Source: Plantactinospora mayteni
Lineage (GTDB): Bacteria > Actinomycetota > Actinomycetes > Mycobacteriales > Micromonosporaceae
Assembly: GCF_016862935.1 (NCBI RefSeq)
Contig: NZ_BONX01000058.1
Location: forward strand, 1-64,000
Length of the DNA stretch: 64,000 bases
Direction of reading: 5' to 3'
Part shown: in pieces, positions 33,420 through 42,066 of the stretch
Position numbering within the stretch: position 1 is the first letter of the stretch
How the letters are laid out: every line of letters begins with the position of its first letter
Notes under the pieces: model-generated
The model's input: the letters and a program-made list of their open reading frames with translations, nothing else
Databases searched by the model: none
Told to the model about the DNA's origin: nothing
Made by a program: the position numbers and the translations under genes

Positions 33420-33719
33420 ATGGTGCTGGAGGTTGCGCTGATCGAGGTAGTGGCCGGTCAGGAGGAGGCGTTCGCCGAGGCGTACGCCAAGGGTCACCCG
33501 ACGCTGGCCGGCACACCCGGATGCCGGTCGATCCGGATGACCCGGGGGATCGAGTCGCCGTCCCGGTTCGTGCTGCTGGTCGAGTGGGACTCGGTCGAGG
33601 CACACCAGGAGAACTTCCGGGCCACCGACCGGTTCACCACCTGGCGCTCGCTGATCGGCCCGTACTTCGCCGCCCCGCCGGTGGTCGAGCACTTCACCGA
33701 CGTACCGGCGTCGGCCTGA
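33420..33719 (+). CDS. antibiotic-biosynthesis-monooxygenase (ABM) fold protein
   Basis: A 99-residue dimeric alpha+beta barrel protein (LEVALIEVVAGQEEAFAEAY ... RFVLLVEWDSVEAHQENF ... PYFAAPPVVEHF). Members include heme-degrading IsdG-like enzymes, quinol monooxygenases and proteins with no known reaction. No Asn/Trp heme-oxygenase set can be recognised with certainty here. It stands alone between pnuC (divergent) and a decayed region. Confidence 0.85.
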   Translation: MVLEVALIEVVAGQEEAFAEAYAKGHPTLAGTPGCRSIRMTRGIESPSRFVLLVEWDSVEAHQENFRATDRFTTWRSLIGPYFAAPPVVEHFTDVPASA

Positions 33720-33791
33720 GCGCCGACTCGGCGAAACTGTCGTACGTCGTCGGTAGCGTCCCGGAAAGAGGACGTACCTGGGAGGCGGCGG

Positions 33792-34049
33792 ATGCATCGG
33801 CAGGGCGACATGCTGGTCGTTGCCGTCGGCCGTCCGGCAGGCGTCCTGGCTGTCCCCGTCGCGCGTGAGCGCGCTGGCCGCTGCCCTGTTGACCGGGAAG
33901 GTCCCGTCGACCGCCCCGAATCCCGGCTCCGCCGGCCCCGGCGGGTTCGGGGCCGCCGGGTCCGGCGGTTTAGCAGCAGCGGCCTGCCGGTCCGGCTCGA
34001 CCAACCCGCCGCCGAAGATCCGCAGGCTCGGGCGGTCCCTCGTTTCTGA
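33792..34049 (+). CDS. uncertain small ORF
   Basis: An 85-codon frame with a fair RBS (gggagg, 6 nt before ATG) and a hairpin 15 bp after its stop. The product is Arg/Pro-rich and resembles nothing I know. A second frame in the same stretch (33820-34059, 79 codons) is equally open. Either may be spurious. No other gene is visible from 33720 to 34129. Confidence 0.25.
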   Translation: MHRQGDMLVVAVGRPAGVLAVPVARERAGRCPVDREGPVDRPESRLRRPRRVRGRRVRRFSSSGLPVRLDQPAAEDPQARAVPRF

Positions 34050-34063
34050 AGCTCTGTAGGAGG

Positions 34064-34108
34064 ACGACAAGCCCCGGACCCTGCTGCGAGGGCCGGGGCT
34101 CTTGTCGT
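34064..34108. terminator. hairpin between convergent genes
   Basis: Two stacked 7-bp helices (acgacaa/ttgtcgt outside, gccccgg/ccggggc inside) separated by a 2-nt bulge, with a 15-nt loop. It stands 21 bp after the stop of the DUF397 gene, on its 3' side, and could serve both strands. Confidence 0.6.
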
Positions 34109-34129
34109 TGTGCGGCTCCCGTGGAGCCG

Positions 34130-34312
34130 TCAGCCGTGCTGCTTTGCCAGACTGACGAACGCCTGCCACGCGGCCGGGCCGAAGGCCAACGTTCCGCCGT
34201 CACGGTCCTTGGTGTCCCGGACGAGCACCCGGCCGGGAAGATTGGCGGCGACCTCGACGCACGCGCCGCCGTTCGTATTGCTGCGGGTCGACTTCCGCCA
34301 CATGGGGGTCAT
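34130..34312 (-). CDS. DUF397-domain protein
   Basis: A 60-residue protein with the DUF397 pattern MTPMWRKSTRSNTNGGACVEVA ... VLVRDTKDRDGGTLAFGPAAWQAFV. In actinobacteria it usually follows an XRE-type regulator with a DUF5753 domain, and the pair can act like a regulator and antagonist. Here the partner is a broken remnant (35826-36075) and a TnpB element sits exactly at this gene's start codon, so its native ribosome-binding site is lost. An ATG 24 bp upstream, inside the element's terminal repeat, could also be used. Confidence 0.85.
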   Translation of the reverse strand: MTPMWRKSTRSNTNGGACVEVAANLPGRVLVRDTKDRDGGTLAFGPAAWQAFVSLAKQHG

Positions 34313-34530
34313 AGTGCGGTGTCCACTAACGTTCACCGGGTTTCCGGTGGGTGTTGTGGATCCTCGCCGGTGACGGCGAGCGACTCCCCACCGGGTGGTT
34401 GGTGGGGCGGGCCACCGCTGGCCAACCGACCCTCGCGCCGTCCGTGGTGTTGTGGTGGGCGGCGGGGGTCACGTCGGGACCAGCCGGCACCGGGTAGGTG
34501 TCGGCCGGCTCGACGGTGCGTGATCACCCC
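34313..34530 (-). ncRNA. putative omegaRNA at the 3' end of tnpB (extent inferred)
   Basis: In TnpB systems the guide RNA scaffold overlaps the 3' end of tnpB and runs to the right end of the element. Here the frame continues about 65 codons past RuvC-III with a composition unlike the protein core, ending inside the terminal repeat. The flanking guide would then be the start of the DUF397 gene. Limits are inferred from family knowledge, not from a visible fold. Confidence 0.35.
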
Positions 34531-35763
34531 GACCGGCGTCGCGGCCGGATTGTGTGGGGTGGTGGGTCCGCCGCCCGGGGTGCGGGTGGCGATGATGGCC
34601 GCCGCGACCAGGTCACGATGGCCCGCAAACGTGCAGTGCCGGCAGGTGAGATTCCGGCCCCGGGGTTTCGGTATCCGCCGGCCGCAGGCCGGACAGGTCG
34701 ACGACGTCCCCCGCTCATCGACCAGGTCGACCCTGATCCCAGCCAGGGTGGCCTTGTCGTGGAGGATGCGGATGAGGTGGCCGATCTGCCACTGCCGCAA
34801 CCGCAGGTTGTGCCGCCGCCCCGCGTTGAGGTCGAGGACACCACGCGGGTCACCGACCCGCAGTACACCGACTTGGTGGGTGACGGCCCAGCCGATCACG
34901 GTCTTGGCGGCTTCGTGCTGGGCCTGCCGGACCCGACGCCGATGCCGGCCCTCCACCGCACGGGCCCGGCGTCGGTAGCGGCGCCACCGCCGTGACCCGC
35001 GTTGTCCTTTCGCGGGTGCTCGGCGGGCGACTGCACGGCGGCGCTGCTTCGTGTCCGACAGGTGTTGGCGGTGTTCGGCCCGGATCGCCCGCCCCGACAC
35101 CAACAACGCCTGCCCGCCGGGGCCGGCGACCGCGTACGGATGGATCACCCCCAGATCCACCCCCGCCACCCGCCCCAGGTCCGGACCCTCACCGGCCGGA
35201 TACTCCGACATCGGGACCTCGGCGGTCACGTCCAGAAACAGCCGACCGGCCTCGGACAGCAGGGTGACCGACCGGACCTGATCGGCCGGGTACGGCAGGT
35301 GCCGGGCGAGCCGTAGCCACAACGGGCCTGTGCCCCTGGCGGTCGGGACCCGCACCCGACGGTCGTCGAGGGTGAACGTGCCGTGATACCAGCGCACCGG
35401 CATCAGGAACCGGCGACGACGCGGAAACCGGACCGACACGTCACCATCTCTGCGGCGTTTCGCCGCCGCGAACCAGGCATCGGAGAACCGCCGCAACACC
35501 GACCGGGCACCCGTGGAGTCCAGATCCCCGAACGTCCCCGGACCGGCAGCCGCCAACTCCCGACACAACTCCTGATAACCCACCAACGGCGCATCCCGAC
35601 GGACCCGACGCCACGCGTTCACCTCCAACACACACGCCCACACATCCCCCGCCGACCGGAGCAGACCAAAACACCGCCGCCGCTGACCGACCGTCAACCG
35701 CAACCCCACCCGCGCAGTCCGATACACCACCACAGGAGCGGCCGGATCCCGACGACGAGGCAT
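34333..35763 (-). CDS. tnpB: TnpB-family RNA-guided nuclease
   Basis: A 476-residue protein of the TnpB family, ancestors of Cas12. An N-terminal helical part (TARVGLRLTVGQRRRCFGLL) precedes the RuvC core: RuvC-I GVDLGVIHPYAV (Asp), RuvC-II at VLRVGDPRGVLDL, the zinc ribbon CPACGRRI ... LTCRHC, and RuvC-III GHRDLVAAAI (Asp). The RuvC-II position reads GDPRG rather than the usual E-x-L, as in some subgroups. About 65 residues follow the last motif, rich in Pro/Gly/Arg, and run into the terminal repeat; this stretch probably overlaps the omegaRNA gene. Start at ATG 35763. Confidence 0.88.
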   Translation of the reverse strand: MPRRRDPAAPVVVYRTARVGLRLTVGQRRRCFGLLRSAGDVWACVLEVNAWRRVRRDAPLVGYQELCRELAAAGPGTFGDLDSTGARSVLRRFSDAWFAAAKRRRDGDVSVRFPRRRRFLMPVRWYHGTFTLDDRRVRVPTARGTGPLWLRLARHLPYPADQVRSVTLLSEAGRLFLDVTAEVPMSEYPAGEGPDLGRVAGVDLGVIHPYAVAGPGGQALLVSGRAIRAEHRQHLSDTKQRRRAVARRAPAKGQRGSRRWRRYRRRARAVEGRHRRRVRQAQHEAAKTVIGWAVTHQVGVLRVGDPRGVLDLNAGRRHNLRLRQWQIGHLIRILHDKATLAGIRVDLVDERGTSSTCPACGRRIPKPRGRNLTCRHCTFAGHRDLVAAAIIATRTPGGGPTTPHNPAATPVGVITHRRAGRHLPGAGWSRRDPRRPPQHHGRREGRLASGGPPHQPPGGESLAVTGEDPQHPPETR

Positions 35764-35825
35764 GACCCAAAGCCAACCCGACGGGTACGACAGAAACCAG
35801 GCGAACGCTACTGGCCACCGCACTA

Positions 35826-36075
35826 GCTGCTCGTCGGCCTGGTCCCCGTTGAGCAGTCCGGCTCGCAGGACGGCCCGCGTACGCCTCGGTCTGAAGTAAG
35901 CCGGGAACGAAGTTGGGCTCACGCCATCGCAGTGACGAAGCTTCGCGTTCGATCTCCGGCCATGGCTGGAACCACTCCGGCGCCCCCTCTTCCGCGCTTT
36001 GGCAGCCAACTTCTGCACGAGTTCGCCGGACTCCAGCACTCCGTCGAGCTGCTCTGCCGTATCCGGCATCGGCAC
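35826..36075 (-). pseudogene. XRE/DUF5753 regulator fragment, frameshifted and truncated
   Basis: Three frames must be joined to read the DUF5753 domain: PDTAEQLDGVLESGELVQKLAAKAR, then GAPEWFQPWPEIEREASSLRWREPNFVPGLLQTEAYA, then RAVLRAGLLNGDQADEQL. One base appears lost near 35985 and two near 35879. The helix-turn-helix N-terminus and the C-terminus are missing; the fragment stops at the end of the TnpB element. Confidence 0.75.
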
Positions 36076-36101
36076 CTGCCGACGGTGGCGGTGGTCGGCG
36101 C

Positions 36102-36516
36102 GTTCTCCACCGCCATCGGCACCGCCCCGAACCGGGCACCGAAGCCGGCGAGCAGGTCGAACATCGCGGTCAACTCGGCCGCGTCCAGATAGGTCGGGGT
36201 GCCGCCGCCGACCGCCACCCGGGGCGTACCCGACGCCGTCGCCGAGCGCCTCCCGGACCCGCTCGGCCTGCCGGGCCACCTGGTCGAGATAGCCGCGTAC
36301 CTGCTCGGCGGGCGGGTTCGAGCGGCGGAACAGGTTGCAGAAGCCGCAGCGCATCTCGCAGAACGGCACGTGCAGGTAGCGGAAGAGGGCGTCCCGCCGC
36401 TCCCCCGCCCAGACCTCGCGCAGCGCCGGGCGCGGACGCAGCGGCCGGTACGCCGTCTTGTGCGGGTACGCGTACAGATAGCCCTGGAACGGCGACCCGT
36501 CCAGCGAGCCGGTCAC
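36102..36516 (-). pseudogene. STM4012-family radical SAM protein, truncated and frameshifted
   Basis: The start matches STM4012-type radical SAM proteins: GYLYAYPHKTAYRPLRPRPALREVW, then YLHVPFCEMRCGFCNLF with the CxxxCxxC [4Fe-4S] motif. Near 36220 the frame shifts; the other frame continues with MAVGGGTPTYLDAAELTAMFDLLAGFGARFG and then ends near 36102, where regulator debris begins. About two thirds of the protein are lost, so it cannot be active. Confidence 0.8.
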
Positions 36517-36609
36517 CCCGACCGCACCTTTCCCCCTCCCCTCGCGGTCCGGCTTCGCCGCAGATGGAAGTCGGCGCGCATCCGCCGCACGGTTCAGGTG
36601 GAAGAACGT

Positions 36610-37446
36610 TCACTGTTCCGCCCCGGGCCAGTCGCCGGGCTTGCCCCAGTCGCCCGGTTCGAGGACGAACTGCCCGTACGGCACCGTCCACACCACCTCG
36701 TGACCGTGCCGGTGACCGCTGTGCCCCTCCTCGCCGTACGCCGTGCCGTGGTCGGAGCAGAGCAGCACCAGGCAGGGCCGATCCCGGGAGGTGGCCAGGG
36801 CGAAGAGCCGCCCGATGTGCCGGTCGACGTACTCCAGCGCGGCGGCGTGACTCTCCCGGGTGTCCCGGTCGGCGCCGGACAGGTAGTGCCGGTTCGGCTG
36901 GTGGATCGCGGCGACGTTGACGAAGAGGAAGAGGGGCCGCTCCTCCGGCACCGTCGGCAGCACGGTGGCGATCCGGTCGAGCTGCGCCTCGAAACAGCGC
37001 GGTGCGGAGACGCCGAACTCCGGCTCCCAGTGCGCCTCGGCGAAGAGGGCCGGCAGCACGCCACCCAGCGGGGACTTGCCGTTGAAGAAGCCGACCCCGC
37101 CGACGCAGACGGTGTGGTAGCCGGCCCCGGCGAGTGCGCGTACCACGTCCGGGGCGTCGAAGGCCCAGGTCTGCTCACCGGTGGTCTCGCTGCCCGGGAA
37201 GGCCGCCGCGAAGAGTCGGGTGTGCTGGCCGGGTGTGGTCGGTGTGGGCAGGAAACCGGCGAAGAACGCCTGGTGCGCCGCGTACGTGAAGCTGGCCGGA
37301 CTGTGCCGGCGCTCCCAGAGCCCACCCGGCAACGCGCGGACCAGGTTCGGCGTACGCCCGGCCGCGGCCAACTCCTCGGCCACGTCGTGGCGGAGTGTGT
37401 CCAGGGTGACGAACAACAGGTCGTGGCTGCCAATTAGCTCCTTCAT
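36610..37446 (-). CDS. STM4013/SEN3800-family sulfatase-like hydrolase
   Basis: A 278-residue alkaline-phosphatase/sulfatase-superfamily protein. The start DLLFVTLDTLRHDVA holds the first metal Asp and the Thr nucleophile position, and LCSDHGTAYGEEGHSGHRHGHEV holds later metal ligands (Asp, His). It belongs to the STM4011-STM4015 cluster, whose function is not known. The ATG overlaps the stop of the gene upstream (ATGA). It appears intact although the genes around it are damaged. Confidence 0.85.
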   Translation of the reverse strand: MKELIGSHDLLFVTLDTLRHDVAEELAAAGRTPNLVRALPGGLWERRHSPASFTYAAHQAFFAGFLPTPTTPGQHTRLFAAAFPGSETTGEQTWAFDAPDVVRALAGAGYHTVCVGGVGFFNGKSPLGGVLPALFAEAHWEPEFGVSAPRCFEAQLDRIATVLPTVPEERPLFLFVNVAAIHQPNRHYLSGADRDTRESHAAALEYVDRHIGRLFALATSRDRPCLVLLCSDHGTAYGEEGHSGHRHGHEVVWTVPYGQFVLEPGDWGKPGDWPGAEQ

Positions 37447-37940
37447 GCTGCCCTACCCACCTTTCTGTCACGTCCCGGGTTCTCATGCCGCCCGGTGCCA
37501 GCGTCGCCCGCTCGCTGGGGCCCCCACCTGGCAGGCCCGGCTGTCGATTCCGCCGCCACCGTCGACGCCGACGCGACTGCCGTGCCGAGCCTGACCGTCG
37601 ACTCTGGATCGGGCATCGACTCCACTGCCGCTGTAGGCGCCGCCGCCACCACCGCCACCGCGACCGCCACCGCCGATGCCGGCTCGGCTGCGGTGCCGAG
37701 TCCTGTCGTCGACTCCGGATCGGCAAGCGACTCCAGCAGGTTCGGCGCGGCGGCCCGCCACCGGTCGAACCGGCCGGTCCGCAGCGCGTGCAACTCGGCC
37801 GCGTAACTGTCCCGGCCGGCCGGGTCGGAGAGGCCCGGCAGCAGGTCACCGAAGGCGTTCACCTCGGCGGCGGCCCGGAACAGCGTCACCCGACGGTTCT
37901 CCGGGTTGCCGACGACCACCAGCGGGGCCCTGCCAGTCAT
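37443..37940 (-). pseudogene. STM4014-like gene remnant with low-complexity tail
   Basis: The first residues, RAPLVVVGNPENRRVTLFRAAA, match the start of STM4014 proteins, which are normally about twice this length. The following text (VNAFGDLLPGLSDPAGRDSYAAELHALRTGRFDRWRAAAPNL) may be a fused piece of another part of the gene. The last 90 residues are Ala/Ser/Val-rich with an internal duplication (DPESTTGLGTAAEPASA, DPESTVRLGTAVASAS). The stop overlaps the STM4013 start. I treat it as degraded, but it could still be translated. Confidence 0.55.
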
Positions 37941-37956
37941 CCGTCGATCATGCCAG

Positions 37957-38760
37957 TCACTCGTCGACGGCCACGTACCGGTCACCGTCCCGGTCGGCGC
38001 GTTGCACGTCGGAGAGGTCCACCTCGACGCCGGGCAACTCGGCCACGAGCCGATCGGCCAACTCGCCGCTGAGATAGTGGTGATGCGGATCGAGCCGGCG
38101 CAGATGCGTCAACGGCTGCCCCGCCAACAACGCCGCCGCCCCCTCATCCGACAGAACCCCCAACGACAGATCCAACTCCCGCAACCGCGCCACCACCGGC
38201 GCACCCGCCACCGCCGCCGCCACCTGATCCGCGATCTCCGCATTACGCAAACCCAACGACACCAACGACGGCAACCGCGCCCCACCCAGAATCGGCGCCA
38301 GATCCACCACAGTGGCGTCCCCGCCGTACTGGTCGGTGCCGAGCCACAGCTCCAGGTGCGCCAGCGCCGGCAGATCACACTCGACGATCGCGCGGACCAC
38401 GTGCCCGGGCAGGCCACCGGCCTCGATCGCCAACTCACGCAGCGCGGTGTGCCGGGTCGGGGTGAGGGTCAGCCCTTCGGTCGCGCCCCGGATGCGCAGA
38501 ACCTCCAGTCCCGGGTACGCCGCCAACAGCGGGGCCGGGTCGGCCTGGGTGATCCAGGAGATCTCCGACTGCTCCATCACCATCTCGCCCATGAACAGCG
38601 CCGTCAACCCGCTCAGTCGCGGCGCCAGTCCGGCCAGCAGCTCGACGGGGGCGGCTTCCGCGTACGCCTCGCCCCAGTCGCCGACGACCGGACACAGCCG
38701 TACCGCCCGTCGTGCCGGCCGTTCCGCGGCGATTCCCGCTGGCCGGGACCGGGTGGATCG
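37957..38760 (-). pseudogene. STM4015-family leucine-rich-repeat protein, 5' truncated
   Basis: The frame reads VVGDWGEAYAEAAP ... TALFMGEMVMEQSEISWITQADPAPLLAAYPGLEVLRIRG and ends with leucine-rich repeats (HLELWLGTDQYGGD, SLGLRNAEIAD, LRELDLSLGVLSDEGAAALLAG, LRRLDPHHHYLS). These match STM4015 proteins. Upstream of VVGDWGE, the N-terminal 50 or so residues are missing and no start codon lies in frame before the divergent SDR gene; the first ATG is at 38607. The repeat region is intact. Confidence 0.7.
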
Positions 38761-38775
38761 GGTTGACTCTGCGAC

Positions 38776-39555
38776 ATGGAGGAACGCGTCGCGTTGATAA
38801 CCGGGGTCAGCCGCCGGATCGGGATCGCCGCCGCGCTCGCCCGGCGCTTCGCCGCCGCCGGCTACCGTCTACAACTGACCGGCCTGCCCGGGTACGACGA
38901 GGCGCAGCCGTACGGCGGCGATCCCGACGGCGTCCCCGGGCTGCTCGCCGAGCTGGCACAGGTGACCGGTGACCCTGACGTGGCCCGGTACCGGGCCGCC
39001 GACCTGACCTCGCCGACCGCCCCCGCCGAACTGGTCGAGACGGCGGTACGCACCCACGGCCGCCTCGACGTGCTGGTCGCGACGCACGCCTACTCGACAC
39101 ACACCCCGCTGGGCAAGCTCGACGCGGACGAGATCGACCGGCACCTCGTCGTCAACGTGCGGGCGACCCTGCTGCTGGCCGAGGCGTTCGCGGCGGCCTT
39201 CGACGCCGGCTCCGGAGGCCGGCTGGTGCTCTTCTCCAGCGGACAACGACTCGGCCCGATGCCCGGCGAGCTGGCGTACGCGGCCAGCAAGGCCGGGGTG
39301 GAGAACCTGACCCGGCAGTTGAGTCCACTGCTGATCCCGAGGGGCATCACGGTGAACTGCGTCAACCCCGGCCCCACCGACACCGGGTACGCCTCGCCGG
39401 CAACCCTGGCGGCGGTCGGTCAACTGTTTCCGGGTGGCGAGTGGGGCCGGCCGGACGACGCCGCCCGACTCGTCGAGTGGCTCTGCTCGCGGGACGGGCG
39501 CTGGATCACCGGCCAGGTGATCGACTCCGAGGGCGGCTTCAACCGGTACACCTGA
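38776..39555 (+). CDS. SDR-family oxidoreductase
   Basis: A 259-residue short-chain dehydrogenase. Cofactor motif ITGVSRRIGIAAALA, an Asn in VVNVRATLLLAEAF, catalytic Ser in LVLFSSGQ, and Tyr-x3-Lys in YAASKAG. GPTDTGY and ITGQVIDSEGGF are usual. Sequence resembles the 3-oxoacyl reductase branch, but the substrate is unknown. The gene starts divergently at the broken 5' end of the STM4015 gene, so its promoter lies in the debris. Confidence 0.9.
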   Translation: MEERVALITGVSRRIGIAAALARRFAAAGYRLQLTGLPGYDEAQPYGGDPDGVPGLLAELAQVTGDPDVARYRAADLTSPTAPAELVETAVRTHGRLDVLVATHAYSTHTPLGKLDADEIDRHLVVNVRATLLLAEAFAAAFDAGSGGRLVLFSSGQRLGPMPGELAYAASKAGVENLTRQLSPLLIPRGITVNCVNPGPTDTGYASPATLAAVGQLFPGGEWGRPDDAARLVEWLCSRDGRWITGQVIDSEGGFNRYT

Positions 39556-39589
39556 GTCACGCCCGGCCGGCCGCGACCCGGCCTCCGGG

Positions 39590-41701
39590 TCAGTTGACCC
39601 CGGCCGCGTCCATGCCGCGCAGTTCCTTCTTCAGCTCGGAGACCTCGTCACGGATCCGGGCGGCCAGCTCGAACTGCAACTCGCGGGCGGCGGCGAGCAT
39701 CTGGTCGTTGAGTTCCTGGATGAGCTGGGCCAGCTCGGCCCGGGCCATCCCCTCGCGGGCCGGCGCGGCACCGATCCGGCCCCGGCTGCGGGTCTCCGGC
39801 GTCGGCGCCTTGCCCCGGGACATCTGCCGCACCGCGCCGCCGACCCGGGTGGTGGCCCCCTCGGTGTCCTCGGCCTCCCGGTAGATGTCGTCCAGGATGT
39901 CGTGGATCTTCTTGCGCAGCGGCTCCGGGCTGATCCCGTTCGCCTCGTTGTGCGCGACCTGCTTGGCCCGGCGCCGGTTGGTCTCCTCGATCGCCTCGGC
40001 CATCGACGGGGTCATCTTGTCGGCGTACATGTGCACCTGCCCGGAGACGTTCCGGGCGGCCCGGCCGATGGTCTGGATCAGCGACCGGCCGCTGCGCAGG
40101 AAGCCCTCCTTGTCGGCGTCGAGGATCGCCACCAGCGACACCTCGGGCAGGTCCAGCCCCTCCCGGAGCAGGTTGATCCCGACGAGGACGTCGTAGTCGC
40201 CCTTGCGCAGCTCGCGCAGCAGCTCCACCCGGCGCAGCGTGTCGACCTCGGAGTGCAGGTAGCGGACCCGGATGCCGTGCTCCAACAGGTAGTCGGAGAG
40301 GTCCTCGGCCATCTTCTTGGTCAGCGTGGTGACCAGGACCCGCTCGTCCCGCTCGGTACGCAGCTTGATCTCGTGCATCAGGTCGTCGATCTGCCCCTTG
40401 GTGGGCTTGACCACCACCTCGGGGTCGACCAGGCCGGTCGGTCGGATCACCTGCTCGACCACCTCGCCCTGGGCCTGCTCCAGCTCCCACGGGCCGGGGG
40501 TGGCGGAGAGGAAGACCATCTGGCCGACCCGGTCCAGGAACTCGTCGAAGCGCAGCGGCCGGTTGTCGGCGGCGCTGGGCAGCCGGAAACCGTGGTCGAT
40601 CAGCATCCGTTTGCGGGAGGCGTCGCCCTCGTACATGCCGCCGATCTGCGGGATGGTGACGTGCGACTCGTCGACCACGGTCAGGTAGTCGTCGGGGAAG
40701 TAGTCCAGCAGACAGTGCGGCGCGCTGCCCGGCGACCGGCCGTCGATGTGCATCGAGTAGTTCTCGATGCCGGAGCAGAAGCCGACCTGGCGCATCATCT
40801 CCACGTCGTAGCTGGTACGCATCCGCAGCCGCTGCGCCTCCAGCAGCTTGCCCTGCCGCTCCAGCTCGGCCAGCCGCTCGGCCAACTCTGCCTCGATGCC
40901 GGCGAGCGCCCGCTCCATCCGTTCCGGCCCGGCCGTGTAGTGGGTGGCCGGGAAGATCAACAGGTGGTCGACCTCGCGGACCACCTCGCCGGTCAGCGGG
41001 TGCAGGTAGTAGAGCTTCTCCACCTCGTCGCCGAAGAACTCGATCCGGAGCGCCAGCTCCTCGTACGCCGGAATGATCTCCAGCGTGTCGCCCCGGACCC
41101 GGAAGGTGCCCCGGTTGAACGCCATGTCGTTGCGGGTGTATTGCACGTCGACCAGCCGGCGGAGCAGCTTGTCCCGTTCGACCTCCTGGCCGACGTGGAT
41201 CCGCACCGACCGGTCCAGGTATTCCTGCGGGGTGCCCAGGCCGTAGATCGCCGACACGGTGGCGACCACCACCACGTCCCGGCGGGTCAGCAGGGACATC
41301 GTGGTCGCGTGCCGCAGCCGCTCGACCTCCTCGTTGACCGAGGAGTCCTTCTCGATGTAGGTGTCGGTCTGCGGGATGTAGGCCTCGGGCTGGTAGTAGT
41401 CGTAGTAGGAGACGAAGTATTCGACGGCGTTGTTCGGCAGCAGCTCGCTGAACTCCTTGGCGAGCTGGGCGCAGAGGGTCTTGTTGGGTGCCAGCACCAG
41501 GGTGGGGCGCTGCATCCGCTCGATCAGCCAGGCGGCGGTCGCGCTCTTGCCGGTGCCGGTGGCGCCGAGCAGCACGTTGTGCCGCTCGCCCCGGCGCACC
41601 CGCCGCTCCAGCTCGTCGATGGCGGTCGGCTGGTCACCCGAGGGCTGGAACTCGGAGATCACCTGGAAGCGGCCGTCGAGCCGCGGAATGTCGAGCGCCA
41701 T
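39590..41701 (-). CDS. uvrB: UvrB, excinuclease ABC subunit B
   Basis: The 703-residue DNA-damage-verifying helicase-like subunit of nucleotide excision repair. Walker [14 protein letters not shown], beta-hairpin region [26 protein letters not shown]-type [11 protein letters not shown], helicase motifs [16 protein letters not shown] and QTIGRAARN, and the C-terminal UVR domain that binds UvrC ([31 protein letters not shown]). Start at ATG 41701 ([25 protein letters not shown]); 25 upstream in-frame residues are not conserved. Confidence 0.97.
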   Translation of the reverse strand: MALDIPRLDGRFQVISEFQPSGDQPTAIDELERRVRRGERHNVLLGATGTGKSATAAWLIERMQRPTLVLAPNKTLCAQLAKEFSELLPNNAVEYFVSYYDYYQPEAYIPQTDTYIEKDSSVNEEVERLRHATTMSLLTRRDVVVVATVSAIYGLGTPQEYLDRSVRIHVGQEVERDKLLRRLVDVQYTRNDMAFNRGTFRVRGDTLEIIPAYEELALRIEFFGDEVEKLYYLHPLTGEVVREVDHLLIFPATHYTAGPERMERALAGIEAELAERLAELERQGKLLEAQRLRMRTSYDVEMMRQVGFCSGIENYSMHIDGRSPGSAPHCLLDYFPDDYLTVVDESHVTIPQIGGMYEGDASRKRMLIDHGFRLPSAADNRPLRFDEFLDRVGQMVFLSATPGPWELEQAQGEVVEQVIRPTGLVDPEVVVKPTKGQIDDLMHEIKLRTERDERVLVTTLTKKMAEDLSDYLLEHGIRVRYLHSEVDTLRRVELLRELRKGDYDVLVGINLLREGLDLPEVSLVAILDADKEGFLRSGRSLIQTIGRAARNVSGQVHMYADKMTPSMAEAIEETNRRRAKQVAHNEANGISPEPLRKKIHDILDDIYREAEDTEGATTRVGGAVRQMSRGKAPTPETRSRGRIGAAPAREGMARAELAQLIQELNDQMLAAARELQFELAARIRDEVSELKKELRGMDAAGVN

Positions 41702-42066
41702 GACCTCAACCGTACGCCGACGGTGTGACAAGCCGCCGGGCCACGGTGGGTACACGATCGGCTTCGATATCGTCATTGTGTGTAAAAGATCACCGCGCTA
41801 CCGTTCTAGGGTAGGCCGCTCGCGGCGGCCGACCGGGTCTGCGACACCAAGCCGCCACACCGGCTGTGTCGCATCCGGCGCAGGGGTTGCAGCCCCGGCC
41901 AAGGCCGGCGAGCGCACCGATGTGGTCGCGCGAAGGCGCAGACCGGCCGCCGCGAGCGCCCTTTGCGTCCCTTCCCCGGCCGCCCGTCCCTTCTCCGGCC
42001 ACCCATCGCGCCGTCGCCGCCCGCCCCTGTCCGCACTGCTTCTCGACCTGCGGCCCTCCGGTGCGC
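41702..42066. other. uvrB upstream region, 365 bp without a gene
   Basis: The part at 41755-41810 is AT-rich for this genome (tatcgtcattgtgtgtaaaa) and probably holds the uvrB promoter on the minus strand. I found no clear gaac-N4-gttc SOS box. The remainder is C-rich with no supported gene. Confidence 0.5.

Larger units (their letters stand above)
34312..35825 (-). mobile_element. TnpB-carrying element with 26-bp terminal inverted repeats
   Basis: The ends read inward tagtgcggtg-t-cca-c-ta-a-cgttc-a-cc (34312-34337) and, as complement, tagtgcggtg-g-cca-g-ta-g-cgttc-g-cc (35800-35825): 22 of 26 match. Both ends begin with TA. The element holds only a tnpB-type gene and no transposase gene, so it is non-autonomous. 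It splits what was an XRE/DUF5753-DUF397 locus. Confidence 0.75.

Noticed and set aside
33345-34169. A 274-codon minus-strand frame spanning the region between the DUF397 and ABM genes
   Set aside because: Pro/Arg/Ser-rich translation, overlaps the ABM gene on the other strand and a hairpin, and shows no domain.
34312-35825. Classification as an IS200/IS605 or IS607 insertion sequence
   Set aside because: No Y1 or serine transposase gene is present, and the ends are terminal inverted repeats, which those families do not have.
41702-42066. A LexA/SOS box upstream of uvrB, and one upstream of uvrA
   Set aside because: I searched both regions for gaac-N4-gttc and found no convincing match.
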